Shown here: in pieces, positions 50,905-61,819 of the stretch
Layout: each line of letters begins with the position of its first letter
Numbering within the stretch: position 1 is the stretch's first letter
Source of the DNA: Mermis nigrescens
Taxonomy: Eukaryota > Nematoda > Enoplea > Mermithida > Mermithidae
Assembly (NCBI GenBank): GCA_036768485.1
Contig: JAVLUZ010000154.1
Span: forward strand, 3,306,529 to 3,370,528
Direction: 5' to 3'
DNA: 64,000 bases
Translations under genes and position numbers: made by a program
The notes under the pieces: model-generated
The model's input: the letters and a program-made list of their open reading frames with translations, nothing else
Database searches by the model: none
Told to the model about the DNA's origin: nothing

Positions 50905-51113
50905 AAACTAGAAATAGTCTTTGTGAAAGTAAAAGGTTATCCATGTTGGCCAGTAAAAGTCTGTGCATTTTCAGAAATTCCTGCTAAATTGACTCTGCCC
51001 AATTATGATCAAATTCCAGTTTATCTCTACTATAAAAATAAATATGCATATGTGAATCTAACAATGTCTTCTTTTTTAGAGATAATATTATATTATTTTC
51101 TGAATGTTGACTG
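50905..51113 (+). pseudogene. PWWP-like domain fragment next to integrase
   Basis: In the frame one base off the integrase end, the sequence reads IVFVKVKGYPCWPVKVCAF, then IPVYLYYKNKYAYVNLTMSSF and a stop at 51112. VKGYPCWP fits the (P)WWP-type motif, and the following hydrophobic strand with an aromatic cluster (VYLYY..YAYV) fits the 'v.FFgt..yawv' part of PWWP folds. These bind methylated histone H3K36 nucleosomes in proteins such as LEDGF and HDGF. Only about 30 bases separate it from the gypsy integrase end, and a single-base shift in an A-rich run would join the two frames. It could be a retroelement module or an unrelated host exon. Short, no ATG context, and unconfirmed by search. Confidence 0.5.
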
Positions 51114-51470
51114 AAGGGATTTTTAATGGCATGCAAAATAGCTTGGAAGGGTTTAGAGGCCTCAAAGGTAGATGCTGGAACAAGTCAATTAGACTTAAAC
51201 ATGTGTTAGCATAATAGATATGTGTGTAACATATTGTAATTAATTATAACAATAAATTAGAGGGTTAAACTCTCTTAATCTTTTACTTATGTGTTAAGCA
51301 AATGAAAATGTTTTTAAATTTTTAATTACAAGTATTAAATTCTAAATAATTGTAAATAAGTGAAAGCTTTAAGTGTGAAGCTTATCATTTATTTAAATAC
51401 CTTATATTTCTTGTCCTTTCCATTTTGTTTTTGCTTTGCCATACATAATAGTTTTATGCTATTTATGTAG
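51114..51470. other. Spacer, no recognisable gene
   Basis: Possible coding remnants (GLKGRCWNKSIRLKHVLA near 51150-51205) in a different frame end in tandem stops. AT-rich thereafter. Confidence 0.35.
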
Positions 51471-52905
51471 ATGTGTTTGGTCTCAAAAATTGTGAGACTG
51501 TTTAGAAGGGCATTTGGTTGTCAACTGTTAGAAGTGTGCAAAGTAATAGCTATATGGAATGAGTTGGATTCTATAGCAGTAGCGGACAAATTGCATGAAC
51601 CAATTTTAGCAAATTCGCCAGTTGTGGTGGGACTGGACTGCAAGTTCATCAACAGAAGCATGTTGTATGCTCTTTGGCATGCCAGCCAATGTTGTCTTTG
51701 TTCAACATTGTGATGTCGAACGACATTTTGCTCATTTGGTGCAATTGTCGCAACTCAACAGAACCGTTCTATTTATTTGACCTGCCAAATTTTGTGTTTC
51801 CTATCAGTGTTACTTAAGCTGTTGAATGAGTGAAGCATTGTCATTGTGGATAAGTGGTATGTAAATATTTTGGTGCTTATGTGTGCATTTGAGGAGTGCA
51901 ATTCATTTGAGGATGCAAAGTGGAGTGATTTAAAGATGCAGTACAAAATGTGTGTGCATAACAAGCAGCTGGAATGGTACAATTTTGTTAGTGGTCATGA
52001 GCGGAGCTTGGCGTCATTTGTGAAAAACCACTTTGGCCTGACTATAAGCAAGGATGAACAAGGGCATCATAAATTTTGGAATTGTTGATTTGAAAAATTC
52101 TTGTATAAAATGGGGTTGTATGCAGCTCATGATGCTTTGTTAGTGGTGGACATTAGAATTTCGTGATTGTGGAAGAAGTTTTTGTCATCAAGGTTGCCGC
52201 ATACGACATAAAAGGCATTTTGGAAGTTAAGAAGGGAGAGATCCCTGTTATGGCATGCAGTCAGGCAAATAAGGTCAAAGTGGTCTTAACGAGCAATTTG
52301 AGGACAATATCTACAGTAGCGGAGGTCGATTGATTCACACCTATCTAGCAAGCAAGTGAGGCGTTGTTGGTGGGTCTATCTGACAGAGTATGTTGATGCA
52401 TTAGAAACAGATGTCCATATTTTTTGTCAATTTTTACAAAAAAACCTATTGTTAAGGGATGGCCTGGAACCAGATGGCAAAGGATTCTTTGGAGGAAAGC
52501 AATGCTTCCTATTGTCAAACATGCAGGAAGCATCTTTTGGCTTTGGCATGATTTCTGAATTATTGCATGCATTTGGTTGTCTGTATGCATTGGAGCCCTC
52601 GATCAGAAAACATCTTTGTAAAGGCAACACATGTGGTTGGTATTTGACCTTAGACATTGGGAAAAGCATTCAGTATAGCTTATACTTAGTCTATGGCCTG
52701 AAAACACAAAAATCATCAATGATATTCGCAACAACTCAAAATGCAATCAAAAGTCAAAATAATTTGAGAGGACATTTGCAGGATGGTCAGCGCTAAAGAT
52801 TGATTTTGTGAATACAAAGATTTTTGTAATAATTGTAGACATTGCAGGTGTTAAACCTCAGTTAGGTGTAAACAAACACTGTAGGGGGAATCTCTCAAGG
52901 GTGTA
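51471..52905 (+). pseudogene. Unassigned coding-like relic
   Basis: Several plus-strand frames have balanced composition and follow each other: 51471-51713 (RLFRRAFGCQLLEVCKVIAIW, then LANSPVVVGLDCKF), 51846-52088 (DKWYVNILVLMCAFEECN.. and LASFVKNHFGLTISKDEQGHH), and 52356-52796 (EYVDALETDVHIFCQFLQKN, GFFGGKQCFLLSNMQEASFG, HLCKGNTCGWYLTLDIG). Composition is richer in G and C than the flanks. No domain motif was recognised, the frames are interrupted by stops, and no splice pattern is convincing. Proximity to the gypsy integrase suggests an element-borne gene, but a decayed host gene is equally possible. Confidence 0.35.
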
Positions 52906-53743
52906 GGAATGTAACAGAATTTTCATACATTGGATTCCCAAGTTTTTATTTTCATGTCAAGACCAGAAAGAGCAAATCTTTATGAAAAACTTCAATTTTC
53001 ATTCTATGCAAACCTTTATTTTGTTGGTCAAAAGGAATTGTTAACTAACCATGCAAATCTGGACCTTGCATATCTACATGCAAATTCCTGTGATTTTTGG
53101 GTGATTTGCTTCTGTTTTTTTGTGGTATATAATTAAGTGTTGAAGGATAGGCAGTGAGTCACTGTCATTGTCCCCAAGCTGTTTTACTTTACATATTAGT
53201 AGGCTGCACTAGAATTATCCTATTCACATTACATAGCCGTAATTAGCATTAGCCAATGGACGGACTGCCTATTCTAGTGTATCTTGCTGTGCATTTATTA
53301 TTCATAGTGTAGTGGTGGCCATTTATTGTTAATTATATTCAAGCAATTTACAATTAGCTCATGGCTGCCTTAACAACACATCAGAAACATGGTGGGATGC
53401 ATTATATGTCTTAAGCCTGTACTTAGATTAAATTAAGTGGCTGTGTAGATAGTGATTTTTAGCTATTAAACGTTTCTGATTTTTGCTAGAGATTTCTGAA
53501 TATGCTACATTCCTGCCCCTACCAGCGATTTGTGAATAAGATATGGCTGTAGCAGCATCTCAGCTGTGTAGTTTAATAGTTAGTGCAAAGTTTTCTCCAT
53601 CCTTTTAATTTTGTGTATGTGATTCCAAAAAGTCCAAAAGTTGATTCTCCAGATACTAAAGAATCATGAAAAACTGTTGGCATGTCAATTTGAAAGAGGC
53701 TAAAATTTTCTATTTAGCTCTAATAGTATTTCAGAAACATGAT
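52906..53743. other. Spacer, no recognisable gene
   Basis: The open frame at 52930-53136 has no signature. Nothing else supported. Confidence 0.35.
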
Positions 53744-53783
53744 TTAACCCTGCTACGACCAACACGGTGAACTCCGTTCACCG
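53744..53783 (+). mobile_element. piggyBac-type 5' terminus
   Basis: TTAA (53744-53747) is followed by CCCTGCTACGACC and then an 8-bp perfect hairpin CGGTGAAC/GTTCACCG with a TCC loop (53765-53783). TTAA targets and CCC-starting ends are piggyBac hallmarks, and piggyBac transposase blocks lie downstream in the same orientation at 58.1-62.0 kb. It may be the left end of that element; the right end was not found. Confidence 0.5.
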
Positions 53784-53789
53784 GGCATG

Positions 53790-56110
53790 TTTATTGGTAA
53801 AATTTGAAATGAGTAGCTCACTTTATGAAATAAAATTATAGGTATCTGTTAAGATGCCCTTTCTGCACGTTTTGTTGCTTGAAACCTATACAGAAAAGCT
53901 CTTTTACATCCGTTTTTCAGCATCTTTCAAATTTTTTTGTGGAATGGCTACGATGAAAAGCATGCTACATTGGTTAGGTTTCTTTCACATTTACTGTAGT
54001 CCTCTAATCAAAAACTGATGAAATACAGATGGTTCAGTTTGGTTCGACTAATTGCTTGATGGCGTGCGTGAGGCTGCTCAGTGCGCCCGGATGCGGTGCG
54101 GTAATTCAGCTGGCGAGATAATTGGTGGTGGGGTTTTCATTTCTATGCTCTAGATAGACAGGTTGAATGAGTTTTCAAAAAGCTTGTCTCCTAAGCGATT
54201 TTTGCGCAAAAACGCTTTTTTTGTTCATTTTCCATTTTTTCCACTACTACTGCACTGCCATCGTGTTTTCCACATTTAGGGTATATTCTTCTGAACCAGA
54301 TTTCCAAGAATGAAAGAATTTTAGAGCTTACCACATTCTAAAAATGGTTTATAGTGCAAAATGCTTTTAGAGTGCTGAAATTTCGAAATTTCCTGGCGCT
54401 AGGCATCAAATTTATTTGATTTTTATTGATATTTAGCCATCTCACGTTGCACCAATTGCTTTCAATGTATTTTATATATAAATTCATTTAGATTTCAGCT
54501 ACGAAGGAAAATCCCTACGCTTCTGTACGCATTCACCCTAGTCCTTATGGCTGAAAATTTGAGGCGTTGGGGCCGGCCATTTTCAGGGGATACACCAGCA
54601 TCAGTATATAGCTGGTACCTACCCTTAACCATTGCTCACATTATAAGATAGATAGGCCGCATATCTTCTGTGTCTATCAATCGCTTTTGCTTCATACTTT
54701 TCCTACATTCTCTTATGCGCTGATTTTATTGGTGGGATTTTTAATTAGCGATTTCAAGTGCATAAGGCATGTGATCTTAATTGAGAAACGCATAGCTATA
54801 GTGCTTATCCACTGTGTGTTGTACTTTTCCTAGGTTTTTGCATGCTCTGATTTCTTTGGATACCTTTTTAAACAGCAATTTTAAGTGCATTTAGGGTAAA
54901 AGGCGAGCGATATAAATTTCTAATTTTTTTCTGAAAATTTGAAATTTCTTGATCATAAGTTTGGCGACCATTTTCCTGTTATAAATGCCTCAGGCTTATG
55001 CTTAGGCTTAGTAATGTGAATTGATATAGATGTCATTATTAATGGTCTTTTGAATTCAAACATAAACAGATAGCTTAAGTGCTAAAGTTTAATTGAAACA
55101 AAAGGAATGCAACAAATTTGACGTAGAGTGCTCAAAAGAGCACATGAAAAGGAAGATAAGCTGTACAAGAATTCCTCAAGACAGCATAAGCATTTGAGCA
55201 CAGTTCAGTAAGGTCTGTAGTGATTAAACCAAGGACGAGTGATTGGAAAACAAAAATAGTTTGCTTTTAACATGTTTGGCGCAAAGCATCAAAAATTTTT
55301 AAAAAATTCAGTGAAAAACGCTTTAAAAATTCTAAAATTTCTACATTTTCATCCAAGAAAGCCTTCGCGCATGGCGCTAATGTCCAGAATGACTCGTTAG
55401 CAAGGGACCGGTTTCCTTTGTGCCGCATTAAAAAAATCAGATGGGCATGGTAGGGAGTGAGGAGGGGCACTTTTTTGTACGAGTCTTTTTGTACATGTAT
55501 CTCTGGAAAAGCCTTTGTACAAGGCAAAAATCTTTTGTACAGTACTATAGATATATACTGTTATATATTACTATTTTTTTCCACTGATACACAACCACTA
55601 TAGTACATAAAAGTGTATTTAATGGTCATAAACTAAGTTTGTTTGTAGTACAATTTGGCGCTGCACTGGATTTTTCATGGTTTTAAAACTTAAAAAGCAC
55701 AAAATCTGCATTCAGAAACCTAAAAAAATCATATTATTGTTTTATGTTAAGCTTGTTGTTATTTTGGCGCGAAGCACTAATTTTTACGATTATTGGCTGA
55801 AATTGCACACAAACTACATTCATAAATCTAAAGTAAATTGTATTATCGTACAATGTTGACTATATAGAAAAATCTGGTGCGTCTGGTGCAAAGCGCCAAA
55901 CTTCTAGCAATGTTTTGGCTGAAGTCATATATAACGATATTCAAAAAAGTGGAATAAATCATATTGTGTCAAATAAATCTTTGTACCATACAAAAAAAGT
56001 GGGGAGGTGTATATAACACTTCAAAAGCTTAAAAAAATGATGGCTATTTGAACATTTTGGCCAAAAAACATTTCTATGTATGTAGTCTTTTTGAAGTCAG
56101 AAAAGTAATG
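53790..56110. other. Repeat-derived spacer with GGCGC palindromes
   Basis: No gene. Degenerate GGCGC/GCGCC motifs recur at about 54390, 55265, 55370, 55657, 55765 and 55885. A TTTGTAC-rich segment (55470-55560) mirrors 145-245. If the TTAA end at 53744 belongs to the piggyBac relic, this is its 5' untranslated part with later insertions. Confidence 0.4.
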
Positions 56111-56146
56111 AGTATATTCAGGCCCGTATGCATGGGGGGCTGCCCC

Positions 56147-56387
56147 CATACGTGGGCAGCAAGAAAATTCTGGGGGGGGGTGCAAGATTTTTTTGAAGGT
56201 CGAAAAATGGCCTTAAAAATGGTGGTATGGCGATAAAAACACCATTTTTCGACGTTTCTCATCAAGCACTATCCATTGGCATCAAAAAATTGCGAAAAAA
56301 ACGAAAAAAATTTTCAAAAATTGAATTCTGGGGGGGTATTTTGATTTCTGGGGGTGCATACCCCCAAACCCCCCACGCCCAGGTGTG
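56147..56387 (+). mobile_element. MITE family A/B (A subtype), TSD GCTGCCCC, inside family F
   Basis: This 241-bp copy starts CATACGTGGGCAGC and ends CACGCCCAGGTGTG. The perfect duplication GCTGCCCC (56139-56146, 56388-56395) comes from the family F terminus. It is very close to the A consensus. Confidence 0.93.
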
Positions 56388-56518
56388 GCTGCCCCCTGTA
56401 GTGAGAAAAATTTTTGTTCCTCCCAAGGGTACCTCAGAGGGAAAAATAAAAAATTGGCAAAGTGCATCTGAAACACCACCGAAACAGGTTTTTAGCATAC
56501 TTTCGAGCTAGTAAACTC

Positions 56519-56865
56519 CAAAATTTCCGGTGCGTCTCGCCGGATTTATTGTTTATGTATAGTTTTGTCTTCTAAACTGCTAAAAATTGCTCAAATTTGA
56601 CTTAGACGTAAAGAGCATGTCAATTTTTTATAGCGCTGTGTGCCGGAATCATTGTTTAACTACAGTTTTTGCCTTCTAGCCCACTCAAAACAGCTCAAAT
56701 TTGAGTTATGACATGGAGAACATGAAATTTTTCTGACGCTTCACGCTGTATTTATTGTTTATATGTGTTTTTTGTCTTCTAGCCCGCTCAAAACCGCTCA
56801 GATTAGAACTTGACATGCAGAATGTGTCAATTTTTTTGGCGCTTGGCGCCGAATTATGCATTATC
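56519..56865. repeat. 105-bp tandem repeat, about 3 units
   Basis: Units with TTATTGTTTATGTATAG (56546), CATTGTTTAACTACAG (56652) and TTATTGTTTATATGTG (56750), each followed by TTTT.TCTTCTA..C.GCTCAAA and ending in a GGCGC-like palindrome. The last is TTTGGCGCTTGGCGCCGAA (56835-56853). Confidence 0.75.
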
Positions 56866-57361
56866 CGTATGGTTTTTCTCTGTAAAGCACAATGATAAGT
56901 ACAAAGGCAAGAGATAAGAAATTATTTGTCGATTAAGTGATGAGAAATCAGCTTAAATGATAAATTTACTGTATATCAATATGAAATATGTAAAGTGGAA
57001 ATTATTCAATTTTTTTGTTAAAATTTTTCTTCACCATTGTATACAGCTCACCGAGATACGCTCAAAATTGCCTTTATTTCCGCCTATCTCTTAATGGTTC
57101 TTGAGATATCTGGCCTCAAAAATTTTTGCCTCTCCCTGAAATAAAATCCTGGTTATGGGCCTGAGTACTTTGGTGACCTTTGTTAGACCTTCAAAGCATA
57201 CCATAGAGCTTACCAAATGCAAAAAGGGCAATGTAGCTATTTTTAGTCAAAGAAAAGCTCAGAAGCAATGATTTTTAAGGGAAATTATCTTGCGATTGTA
57301 CTGGTTTTCAAAGAATACCTACTTAGCTATCCTTAAATTTTTTGTTTTCACACTCCCTGAG

Positions 57362-57604
57362 CATACGTGGGCAGCAAGAAAATTCTGAAGGGGTGCAAGA
57401 TTTTTTGAAGGTCAAAAAATAGCCTTAAAAATGGTAGTATGGCAATAAAAATACCATTTTTTGACGTTTCTCATCAAGCACTATCCATTAGCATCAAAAA
57501 ATTGCAAAAAAAAACGAAAAAAATTTTAAAAAAATTGAATTCTGGGGGGCTATTTTGGTTTCTGGGGGGTTGCATACCCCCCAAACCGGACACGCCCAGG
57601 TGTG
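57362..57604 (+). mobile_element. MITE family A/B (A subtype), TSD TCCCTGAG
   Basis: This 243-bp copy starts CATACGTGGGCAGC and ends CACGCCCAGGTGTG. Perfect TCCCTGAG repeats flank it (57354-57361, 57605-57612). It has only two GGGG units. Confidence 0.92.
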
Positions 57605-57612
57605 TCCCTGAG

Positions 57613-58085
57613 TGTTTGGCCTTGCGCATTGATGTATAACATGCATCCATGATTTTTTTTAGGGGATTTGAAATTCTTGAAGGGGTATAGCATAGCCCTA
57701 AATACAATATATATTTCTAAGCATTTCTCAGCAACTCGTTCTATGTAGAACGACTTGATCAAAATTTGCAATGCAAAATATCGTTTTTCTGGCGTTTTAT
57801 TGTTTACTTTTACAATCATTTTTGGCTCAAAATTTTTTTATAAATTTATAAGATTTTTGCTAGTTTTGAGTGAAAAATGATTAAGTTTGCTTGAATTTAA
57901 AAAAAGGAAAATAGAAGGCAATATTGGGCCTCAGGCCGAAAATCATTGGAATTACATATCCGATCTTTATCTCGCCAAATAGTTTTTGCCCATAAGGGCA
58001 GCTTCAGCCCCTCAAATCCGCCCTTGATGATGATCATTTGCATTTTGCAGCTTCTCAGATCACCTTATTTTTGTCCGCTTTCAGG
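57613..58085. other. Spacer, no recognisable gene
   Basis: AT-rich. It ends in a polypyrimidine-like TTTTTGTCCGCTTTCAG just before the next coding-like block. Confidence 0.35.
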
Positions 58086-58355
58086 TCTATTCGCAGATCA
58101 ATCTAAATTTGGAGGACGAGTTCAGTGATGATGAAGATGTAGCTCCTGTTCCTAATACTAGTCGGGCTACATTTAAAATTTCCCTTCCAACAGCAGAGCC
58201 TGTGCTAGACGAAAGCGTTTATGATTTTGCGGCGCAGGCTCTGGAACCGGCTACAAATGTTACACTTAAAAGGAATTCACATTTAAAAGCTGCCTTGTTT
58301 TTCAACCCACCTACTAATGACAAAACTGATGAAGTTGGTAGTGTAAAGGTGAAAA
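58086..58355 (+). pseudogene. Acidic coding-like block, possible piggyBac N-terminal exon
   Basis: After TTTCAG the frame reads on as NLEDEFSDDEDVAPVPNTSRA, then FKISLPTAEPVLDESVYDF and LKAALFFNPPTNDKTDE, and stops near 58360. The Asp/Glu-rich opening resembles the acidic N-termini of piggyBac transposases, and the block lies upstream of clear piggyBac domains on the same strand. GTGAAA near 58350 could be a splice donor, with the acceptor TTTTTTTAG at about 59620. No catalytic residues are in this part. A host exon cannot be excluded. Confidence 0.4.
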
Positions 58356-58359
58356 TATA

Positions 58360-59139
58360 GACTGATTTTGCATTTCAGGATTTGTATCGAACTAATAAAG
58401 GATCTTTTGCCTTTTCAACCATACCTTTCTTGACTATAATTTGTTCAAGCTACATCCTCGGACTTTTTAAACTTCAAATATTCATTATTGTACACTCTGA
58501 AAAGAAAGTGTAAAAGAAAATGTCAATGTTATAAATGCTTTAATCTAATGTTTGTGATGCATCTCTATTCGCTTTTAATGCTAAAAAAGGCATGTTACAT
58601 AAAATTGTGGTCCTATCCATCGCAGAAGCTACATACATATGCTTGCCAAAAAAGTGAATAAATGTATTTAATTACATATTACATATTAGGTGGGAGGAGA
58701 CATCGGAAAAGTATGAGTCATTGCAAATGGTGAACCTAAACTACCCTTTGTCGCCAAAAAATAGTCAGTGTAATACAGAATAAGGTGCATTTTTTAATGA
58801 TTGTAGCTATTTTGATTATGATTTTTCGAATTTTTCTGGTCCTTCTTACTGGAGTAATACTTTTAATTATATTTAATAACCTGCTTGCTGCTTTATAATC
58901 TTGTTCTTTTCACTATACGTGGTAAGTTTTTGTGCAGTGGAACAATTTACTTTTCACAATAAGGTCTTATGTATTTGTTTCTATTTTTCGAAAAAAAGGG
59001 ATTCTTTTCTGTCAAAACACTGCAGGACTGATTTTTGGACCGTTTTTTGACACTTGAAAAATATTGGGTCCGCCCCGCTGTTAGAAAATCCTGGATCAAC
59101 CCCTGGTCCCCCGCTATATCTACGCTTTAGGCCACACAT
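58360..59139. other. Intron-like spacer
   Basis: No gene signature. The end (59030-59095) contains GGACCGTTTTTTGACACTTG..AAAATCCTGGATC, a worn hAT-type end like 62555-62612. Confidence 0.35.
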
Positions 59140-59575
59140 TCCCATAGGGGATGAGCGGGTATAACTCCAGTCTCATGGTATGAGACTTGAATCACCGTCG
59201 GACGATTTAAAGCTATCAAACATTTTCTGCATGATTTTTGGTACAGAAGTGGCGAAGATATTGAAATTTTTTGGCGACTAATACATTTGTGTTTTGTTTA
59301 CCTATGAAATACCTACAATGAACTTAAAACAATCTGAAAAGTCAAAATTTTTGATGAATTCTCATATTTTTTGCTTACAAAAGTGACAAAACTAGGCAGA
59401 AAGGGACAAAAAGTAGTTAAAAATGCAGCTTTTAACATTAAAACATGCTATATAGGATGTTTTAGCCATTTTTCATATTTGAATTGCAAAAAGGCTAGAC
59501 TATAAATTTAGTGGTCCTAAATTTTGGGATTTCACCCCCTCCCCCAACTTTCGACCTTGGGAAAATATGCTTTAG
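59140..59575 (+). repeat. Family D repeat
   Basis: Reference copy for family D here: ATAGGGGATGAGCGGGTATAACTCC, GAGACTTGAATCACCGTCGGACGATTT, AAAATGCAGCTTTTAACATTAAAACATGC, ATTTGAATTGCAAAAAGGCTAGAC, GGGATTTCACCCCC. It lies inside the likely piggyBac intron. Confidence 0.75.
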
Positions 59576-59621
59576 GCTGATTCTTGCACTTCTACTTAAT
59601 CAATTGACTATTTTTTTAGTA

Positions 59622-60352
59622 TTGATCGAGGTCGGGCAAAGTATGGTCATCAGAACCGCCTCGTAGTCAGCAGAAGAGGTCGGGGTCAAGCGTCATGGGA
59701 ACGTCGCCTGAAGGTGAAATACCTCTGAATTCTCAAAGAACAAGCATCCTTCATACATGGGCATTATTTTTCCCGGATGACATTTTGATCAAACATGTAC
59801 TCGAGCCTTCTAATCAACATTGGGAATTACATGTCACCAGAGTTAATTTGGCTGTCAATTTGGCAAATCATGATCCTGATGCATGTGACTGTCTCATACA
59901 ATGGTTAGACAAGAAATGCTATTGTGGATGTCATCTGCAGCGGTTTACATTCCAGCCAATTACTCTTGTTCAGCTGAAAGCATTTTTGGGTCTTTTATAC
60001 CTAAAAGGCATACAATTGCATCAAAATGTGCCAGTTTCCTAATTATTTGCGGTCAATGACATGCAGTGCTCAGTGTTTGGTGGAACAATGGGCCGTAATA
60101 TTTTCAAAGGTATTTTGCATGATTTACGATTTGACGACATACGCACACGTGCTGACTGGAAGAAATTTGATAACTTTGCAGCTATTTGCGACCTTTGGGA
60201 AGTATTCAATTGCTCATTATTAGTTCACTTCACACCAAGTGCTGATCTGACTATTGATGGACAGTTGGTTTTGTTTTGTGGAAGATGCACCTTTCGCATC
60301 TACAACAAATCTAAACCAGGAAGGTGTGTCCATTCATGCACAGCATGAGATT
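59622..60352 (+). pseudogene. piggyBac transposase, central domain relic
   Basis: After an acceptor-like TTTTTTTAG the sequence has an Arg/Gly-rich DRGRAKYG..RGRGQ start. A 2-frame reading then gives VQLKAFLGLLYLKGIQ (59965-60015), matching 'ikaFlgllllmGi'. After a stop and shift comes FGGTMGRNIFKGILHDLRFDDIRTR (60070-60145), matching the 'msrnRFk.il..lrFdd...r' segment. Next are AICDLWEVFN and LTIDGQLVLFCGRCTFRIYNKSKPGR (60247-60325), where TIDGQL carries the first catalytic Asp (the usual DE is DG here). Length from acceptor to this point fits the N-terminal half of piggyBac enzymes. Frameshifts and stops disable it, and a MITE follows at 60370. Confidence 0.75.
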
Positions 60353-60369
60353 TCTTGGTGGGATGTAAT

Positions 60370-60629
60370 CACACCTGGGCGTGGGGGTTTGGGTGGTATG
60401 CACCCCCAGAAACCAAAATACCCCCCCAGAAATCAAAATACCCCCCCCCCAGAATTCAATTTTTGAAAATTTTTTTGTTTTTTTCGCAATTTTTTGATGC
60501 CAATGGATAGTGCTTGATGAGAAACGTCGAAAAATGGTGTTTTTATCGCCATACCACCATTTTTAAGGCCATTTTTTGACCTTCAAAAAAATCTTGCACC
60601 CCCCAGAATTTTCTTGCTGCCCACGTATG
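60370..60629 (-). mobile_element. MITE family A/B (A subtype), TSD GATGTAAT
   Basis: The 260-bp copy starts CACACCTGGGCGTGGGG and ends GCTGCCCACGTATG. Perfect GATGTAAT repeats flank it (60362-60369, 60630-60637). It sits just past the piggyBac central domain. Nearly consensus, so young. Confidence 0.93.
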
Positions 60630-60637
60630 GATGTAAT

Positions 60638-61815
60638 CCTTCAATACACATGGGCAGATTTAAGATGGCGGGGGGCGGCCGCCCTATTAGCAAAACATAT
60701 TTGGTGAGATCAAGATTGGATATGTAATATGCATTTGCTCGCAGGTTACCACAATTTCTTAAATTTTTCCGGCGCTTCTCATTGGATAATGCCTTTTTGT
60801 TTAGTTGTTTGCTAAAATCGAATTCAACCAGTTTTTCACAAAATTAGCCAGAATTCTATAAATTGTTGAAAAATATTTGTGTCAAAAGCTACATATTTTG
60901 AATAAAACGACGATGCAAAATGCCTGAAAAACGCTATTTTGCGGATCAAAACGTAGTTTTAGACCTTTTTGTGACAGTCACTGGAAACTTTGGGGTACCC
61001 CTTATGAATATCCTGGCTGTCACTGAACGTGCACATGTGGAAGGTCAAACCATAGATGAGGGGGTGTTGTACTACCCTGCTGAACAGTCTAAGGCATAGG
61101 TACTATCAAGTAATTTCGGCCAAAAAAAGTATTTTTGTGCCTTTTCGGACTGATAAAAATAATAAACGTACTGTTTGAGCCATCAGATCGCTAAAAACGC
61201 TTTAATCTGGACATTTTGAATGATAGTGCCAAAAAGCCGTTGATTCTCTGGGGTGAAACCTCCCATGAGCTTTTCTGGGTAATTTTATATTCGCATATCG
61301 AAATAAGTAATACATAATGATAAAGTATGCAATTAAAAATGATAATCGCATTTAAAACCAATTTTTTGCTGAAAATGAATTGATTTGTTAAATTCATTAT
61401 TGGGTTTCAATGTCAATTTCTTGTTAGGTTTCTATGAATATAACTGAAATAAATTGGAGCATTTAATGAGTGTGAAATAATAAAACTGTCTGGAGATAAC
61501 TGAATAAAACTACTATAGAATTTTTAATCTTTCTGTACGTTAGCTACTCCCAATTTTTCCAATATGGAGGCCCCCACCCGCACTTATCATGTACCGCATT
61601 GTACTCATCATATATGCACACTTTTGAAAGTTCTGGGAATGGCGCAGTTTGGGGTATTTTGTCCATTGCCATCAAAAAATTGCAAAAAAACGGCAAATTT
61701 CAAAAATTTTTGGGTACCTCAATGCCTTTTTTGTGGTGTTTTTATGCTTTAACATGTCGCCTTATTGAAGATTTCAATTTTAGCACCATAAATCCTATGC
61801 TTAAAATAAAAAGTA
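60638..61815. other. Insertion-filled gap within the piggyBac relic
   Basis: Separates two blocks of piggyBac transposase. Contains CCGGCGCTTCTC (60768), GACAGTCACTGG..CTGGCTGTCACTG (60971-61025) and a short stretch at 61665-61720 resembling the middle of family A/B (GCCATCAAAAAATTGCAAAAAAACG). Other frames have no signature. Confidence 0.4.
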
Positions 61816-61819
61816 TTCT

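Larger units (their letters stand above)
56119..57163. mobile_element. Family F, hAT-like non-autonomous element with internal tandem repeats
   Basis: The left end CAGGCCCGTATGCATGGGG and right end (reverse complement) CAGGCCCATAACCAGGATTTT form an inverted pair. Flanking 8-mers AGTATATT (56111-56118) and AGTACTTT (57164-57171) agree at 6 of 8. A family A/B copy is inserted 28 bp from the left end. The interior carries three 105-bp tandem units. No transposase is encoded. Confidence 0.7.

Noticed and set aside
56074..56265. Recurrent small 'protein' beginning MMRNVEKWCFY, also near 3795-3986 and 10811
   Set aside because: It is a frame of the MITE consensus, recurring only because the element is repeated. 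The B subtype and old copies break it freely.
58086..58355. A clear host gene exon
   Set aside because: The acceptor-like TTTCAG and acidic sequence are suggestive, but position upstream of piggyBac blocks on the same strand makes a transposase N-terminus at least as likely.
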